Assembly: GCA_014323795.1 (NCBI GenBank) | Contig: JACONK010000011.1 | Span: forward strand, 1 to 64,000 | Length of the DNA: 64,000 bases | Origin: Paracoccaceae bacterium | GTDB taxonomy: Bacteria; Pseudomonadota; Alphaproteobacteria; Rhodobacterales; Rhodobacteraceae | Reading direction: 5' to 3' | Part shown: positions 61,029-64,000 of the stretch, piece after piece | Layout of the letters: each line of letters starts with the position of its first letter | Position numbering within the stretch: the first letter of the stretch is position 1 | Program-made: the position numbers and the translations under genes | Notes under the pieces: generated by a model | Databases searched by the model: none | What the model saw: the letters and a program-made list of their open reading frames with translations, nothing else | Told to the model about the DNA's origin: nothing

Positions 61029-61990
61029 CCCCGACTGAGATGGAATCACGTATCGTCCGCTACGGCGATCTGCGCCCATGCAAAACCGCCTTTATCGACG
61101 CCCACACGCCGGGCAGCGATCAGAAGGAAAACTTCACGATTATCGGCGGCGGTGTTTCTGAATCCCCGGATCAGCATGTACACATCAGGGACACACCGGG
61201 CTTCAACATCGGCGCGGCCGGGCAACCGCCGAAGTGCCGAAACTCGCTCCACTCCCACCGCACGGCGGAGGTGTTCTTTGTGCTCAGGGGCCGTTGGCGG
61301 TTCTTCTGGGGGCGCTGGGGCGATGCGGGCGAAGTGGTTCTGGAAGAAGGCGATATTTTCAACATCCCGACGGGAATTTTCCGGGGGTTTGAGAACATCG
61401 GCACAGATTACGGGATGATCATGGCAATCCTTGGCGGCGATGATGCCGGTGGCGGCGTGATCTGGGCACCGCAGGTGATCGAGGATGCACGGGCCCACGG
61501 GCTGATGCTGGGGGAAAACGGCAGGCTTTATGACAGCAGGAAGGGGGAATCGCTACCCGCTGGCGTGGCACCGATGCCCGTGCTGACCGATGAGGAGCTG
61601 AAGGCGTTCCCGGAACCCACGACGCTCGACGTTGTGCCCCGTTATGTGGCCCGCTATCAGGATATGATAGCACTTGCCTACAGGTCGCCCGCACCTGTTA
61701 TCGGGCCGGATGCAATGCTGCGTGACAGACCGGGCTTTGACGTGGATTTCATCCGAAACGGCAGCCTTGGCGACCCGGTTTACGCAACCGACACCCACGA
61801 GGCACTGATGGTCATGCGCGGCCATTGGCGGCTCAGCTGGGATGGCGGCAGGGCAACCCTGGCCCCCGGCGATACCTGTGCGGTGCCGCCGGGTCTGCGG
61901 CGGCGTCTGGAGCCGGCAATGACAGGTGAAGCCTCCATGTTTCGCGTACGCTCGAATGAGGATCCGGCGGGCCTGACGCAGATTCTCTGA
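61025..61990 (+). CDS. Two-cupin-domain protein
   Basis: 321 residues with two cupin barrels. The first has the metal-binding motif NSLHSHRTAEVFFVLRGRWR and VLEEGDIFNIPTGIFRGFEN; the second, less conserved, has THEALMVMRGHWRLSWDGG and LAPGDTCAVPPGLRRRLEPA and lacks obvious metal ligands. Bicupins include ring-cleaving dioxygenases (gentisate type), isomerases and oxalate enzymes; the spacing of the two barrels is compatible with an oxygenase or epimerase, undecided. Start ATG 61025 overlaps the upstream stop. Last gene of the plus-strand operon, convergent with mcd. Confidence 0.9.
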   Translation: MTPTEMESRIVRYGDLRPCKTAFIDAHTPGSDQKENFTIIGGGVSESPDQHVHIRDTPGFNIGAAGQPPKCRNSLHSHRTAEVFFVLRGRWRFFWGRWGDAGEVVLEEGDIFNIPTGIFRGFENIGTDYGMIMAILGGDDAGGGVIWAPQVIEDARAHGLMLGENGRLYDSRKGESLPAGVAPMPVLTDEELKAFPEPTTLDVVPRYVARYQDMIALAYRSPAPVIGPDAMLRDRPGFDVDFIRNGSLGDPVYATDTHEALMVMRGHWRLSWDGGRATLAPGDTCAVPPGLRRRLEPAMTGEASMFRVRSNEDPAGLTQIL

Positions 61991-62154
61991 CGTCGGGGTT
62001 TGGTTTCCGCCCGCTGCCGACCCTGTTTGCCCGGTGGCTGTGGCAGAAGGCGAAAGCCTTGGGGTGCAGCCTTACATGGGTGTCAAGGCCGTAATCCTGC
62101 GTTTCAAGAATCGATTCGGGCGATGCCGTTGTGGAAGCAGCCCGGCAACGGCTG

Positions 62155-63870
62155 TCAAACCGCGGTTTTCAGGCCCCATGAGGCCGGTGCCTGGGGTGCC
62201 TTTTCCAGCAGACGCCGTGCAATCACCTGTGCCTGGATTTCCGCTGCACCTTCGAAGATGTTCAGTATTCGCGCATCGCAGAGTACGCGACTGATCGGAT
62301 ATTCCAGCGCAAACCCGTTGCCGCCGTGGATTTGCAGGCCGTTGTCGGCAGCCGCCCAGGCCACCCGGGCGCCGAGTAGCTTGGCCATGCCGGCCTCCAG
62401 GTCGCAGCGCTGGCCGTTGTCCTTTTTCCGGGCGGAAAAGTAGGTCAGCTGGCGGGCGATCATGATTTCGACGGCCATCATCGCGATCTTTGATCGGATG
62501 CGGGGGAAGGCTAGGATTTCCTTGCCGAATTGCTTGCGGTCGATGGCGTATTTCAGCGAGATTTCCATAGCGTATTGCGCCACACCGATGGCCCGCGCCG
62601 CGGTCTGGATGCGGGCACTTTCAAAGGTCTGCATCAGGTGCCTGAAGCCCTGGCCGGTCACGCCGCCCAGCAGGTTTTCATCCTTCACGCGAAAGCCGTC
62701 GAAGGCGAGCTCGTATTCCTTCATTCCGCGATAGCCCAGCACTCCGATCTCGCCGCCGGTCATGCCGTCTGCGGGGAAGGGGGCCTCATCGGTGCCCGGC
62801 TCCTTTTCGGCGAGAAAAACAGACAGACCGGAATAGTTGGTCGTGTCCGGATCCGTGCGTGCCAAAAGCGTCATCATATGGGTGCGGGCCGCATGGGTGA
62901 TCCAGGTCTTGTTGCCGGTTACTTTCCACTCGCCGTTTTCATCCTGCACCGCACGGGTGCGCAGACTGCCGAGGTCAGATCCGGTGTTCGGCTCAGTGAA
63001 GACGGCAGTTGGCAGGATTTCCCCGCTTGCCAGCAGCGGCAGCCATTTCGCTTTCTGGTCGTCCGTGCCGCCTGCGATGATCAGTTCCGCCGCGATTTCC
63101 GCCCGTGTCCCGAGCGAGCCGACACCGATGTAGCCGCGCGACAGTTCTTCGGAGACGACGCACATGGAGGCTTTCGTCAGGCCGAAGCCGCCGTGTTCTT
63201 TAGGGATCGTCAGGCCGAAGACGCCCATGTCGGCAAGGTCCCCGATCACCTCCATCGGGATTAGTTCATCCTTCATGTGCCATTCGTGGGCGCAGGGCAT
63301 GATCTTTTCGTCCGCATAGCGGCGGAACTGATCGCGGATCATCCCCAGCTCTTCGTCCAGACCGCAATCGCCCGCCGTCGCGGCCCCGTCGCGATCCCGG
63401 ATCAGAGTGACCAGCCGATCCCGCGCAGCATGCGTATTTCCTTGCTGCGTCAGCATCATCACCGGTTCAACGGCCAGCGGGTTTTGCTCCGCCTGGCCGA
63501 GGCCGAGATCCTGCAAGCGCACCACCTCCCCCTGGCTCATCGGGATGCCGCCCCAAATTTGCCAAAGGTATTCGCCAAAGCCGATCTGCAGCATCAGCTG
63601 CTCAAATTCGGTGAACTTTCCTGCATGCTCCAGCCGGACAGCCCAGGCATGCATCTGGCGCAGGGCTTCCAGATAGGTCGTATACCAGGCCAGCCCGTGG
63701 GCCGCGAACTGGTGTTCTTCCAGCATGTGACTGCTGACGCGCCCGTCGGCCACAGTCGCCGCACGAATCTTTTCAGTGGCGGCCTCCATCGCCTGTTCCA
63801 CGGGCGGAATGGTCGCCGCACATGTTGCAAGAAGATCTGGAACAAGGGTCTGTTTCTGGCTGTCGAACAT
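62155..63870 (-). CDS. mcd: (2S)-methylsuccinyl-CoA dehydrogenase
   Basis: FAD enzyme that oxidises methylsuccinyl-CoA to mesaconyl-CoA in the ethylmalonyl-CoA pathway for acetyl-CoA assimilation. 571 residues, far longer than ordinary acyl-CoA dehydrogenases: a ~165-residue N-terminal extension (ending MSQGEVVRLQDLGLGQ) that is diagnostic for Mcd precedes the dehydrogenase core, with GSLGTRAEIAAELI, FTEPNTGSDLGSLRTRAV, TGNKTWITHAARTHMMTLLA and GGNGFALEYPISRVLCDARI. Start ATG 63870 (MFDSQKQ) is the likeliest; a frame to 63957 overlaps the next gene. The pathway also needs a B12-dependent mutase, linking it to the cob genes. Confidence 0.94.
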   Translation of the reverse strand: MFDSQKQTLVPDLLATCAATIPPVEQAMEAATEKIRAATVADGRVSSHMLEEHQFAAHGLAWYTTYLEALRQMHAWAVRLEHAGKFTEFEQLMLQIGFGEYLWQIWGGIPMSQGEVVRLQDLGLGQAEQNPLAVEPVMMLTQQGNTHAARDRLVTLIRDRDGAATAGDCGLDEELGMIRDQFRRYADEKIMPCAHEWHMKDELIPMEVIGDLADMGVFGLTIPKEHGGFGLTKASMCVVSEELSRGYIGVGSLGTRAEIAAELIIAGGTDDQKAKWLPLLASGEILPTAVFTEPNTGSDLGSLRTRAVQDENGEWKVTGNKTWITHAARTHMMTLLARTDPDTTNYSGLSVFLAEKEPGTDEAPFPADGMTGGEIGVLGYRGMKEYELAFDGFRVKDENLLGGVTGQGFRHLMQTFESARIQTAARAIGVAQYAMEISLKYAIDRKQFGKEILAFPRIRSKIAMMAVEIMIARQLTYFSARKKDNGQRCDLEAGMAKLLGARVAWAAADNGLQIHGGNGFALEYPISRVLCDARILNIFEGAAEIQAQVIARRLLEKAPQAPASWGLKTAV

Positions 63871-63904
63871 GGCACCGGCCCGCTTTGCTGCTTTGCATTC
63901 GGCA

Positions 63905-64000
63905 TTAGGCCCCGGTGGAGGCCTGGTCAACGACACGTGCATACAGTTTACTAACATGCCGCAGCGTATGAAACACGGTTTCGGCGGTTTCGGTCAGGAA
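63905..64000 (-). CDS. 3' end of an unidentified gene running off the right edge
   Basis: A minus-strand frame is open from the window edge to TAA at 63905-63907, giving 31 residues beginning FLTETAETVFHTLRHVSKLY. It looks like a helical C-terminus. No family recognised. It would lie 34 bases upstream of mcd on the same strand and could be in its operon. Confidence 0.4.
   Translation of the reverse strand, partial: FLTETAETVFHTLRHVSKLYARVVDQASTGA

Overview
The window looks like chromosome of an alphaproteobacterium of the Rhodobacterales type. Reasons: the order tuf / tRNA-Trp / secE / nusG / rplKAJL / rpoBC; DUF1674 beside a heparinase-like locus followed by purH, lspA, a DUF3035 lipoprotein and two M16 peptidases; aerobic-style cobalamin genes with Paracoccus/Rhodobacter-like fusions; and a methylsuccinyl-CoA dehydrogenase (ethylmalonyl-CoA pathway). 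Base composition is GC-rich except for one AT-richer gene at 3.2-3.9 kb. The sequence opens with 14 G residues and an ORF already open, so position 1 is probably a contig end.

Layout. 0-2.4 kb: tail of a sulfotransferase-like gene, tuf, a truncated rpsJ copy, a stop-interrupted small membrane protein, tRNA-Trp. 2.4-4.1 kb: decayed ankyrin-repeat DNA and an AT-rich secreted TagO/VasI-like gene. 4.1-17.6 kb: secE, nusG, rplK, rplA, rplJ, rplL, rpoB, rpoC with very long spacers. 18.7-26.9 kb: cobalamin genes in two divergent blocks (cobH, cobL, cobI, cbiG-cobJ, cobM on minus; cobC and cobD/cbiB on plus). 27.3-30.1 kb: dnaX, ybaB, recR. 30.8-32.9 kb (minus): rbfA, DUF2233, truB. 33.1-41.8 kb: dapB, DUF1674, a wrecked heparinase gene, purH, lspA, DUF3035, two M16 peptidases. 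41.8-47 kb (minus): FAD oxidoreductase, DUF1365, chalcone-isomerase-like, GPH transporter, DUF3833, SDR, resembling the singlet-oxygen/furan-fatty-acid loci of Rhodobacter. 47-52.7 kb: DUF3422, mutL, DUF1007 and a Ni/Co exporter-family permease. 52.8-62 kb: an accessory catabolic region (GST, amidase, amidohydrolase, SnoaL-like proteins, HisD-family dehydrogenase, SDR, two-cupin protein) with dead LacI and ABC-ATPase genes. 62.2-64 kb: mcd.

The dominant theme is erosion. Housekeeping genes are intact, but spacers of 0.5-1.1 kb separate genes that are normally close, and several of them hold recognisable gene corpses (rpsJ 5' end, ankyrin protein, heparinase, LacI regulator, ABC ATPase). That pattern fits a lineage in an early to middle phase of genome decay, for example a host-associated one; lifestyle is inference. 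Functionally, cobalamin synthesis, cobalt/nickel transport and the B12-dependent ethylmalonyl-CoA pathway (mcd) fit together. The best candidate for something undescribed is the 56.4-62 kb operon of overlapping genes around a HisD-family dehydrogenase, SnoaL-like proteins and a bicupin, whose substrate I cannot name.
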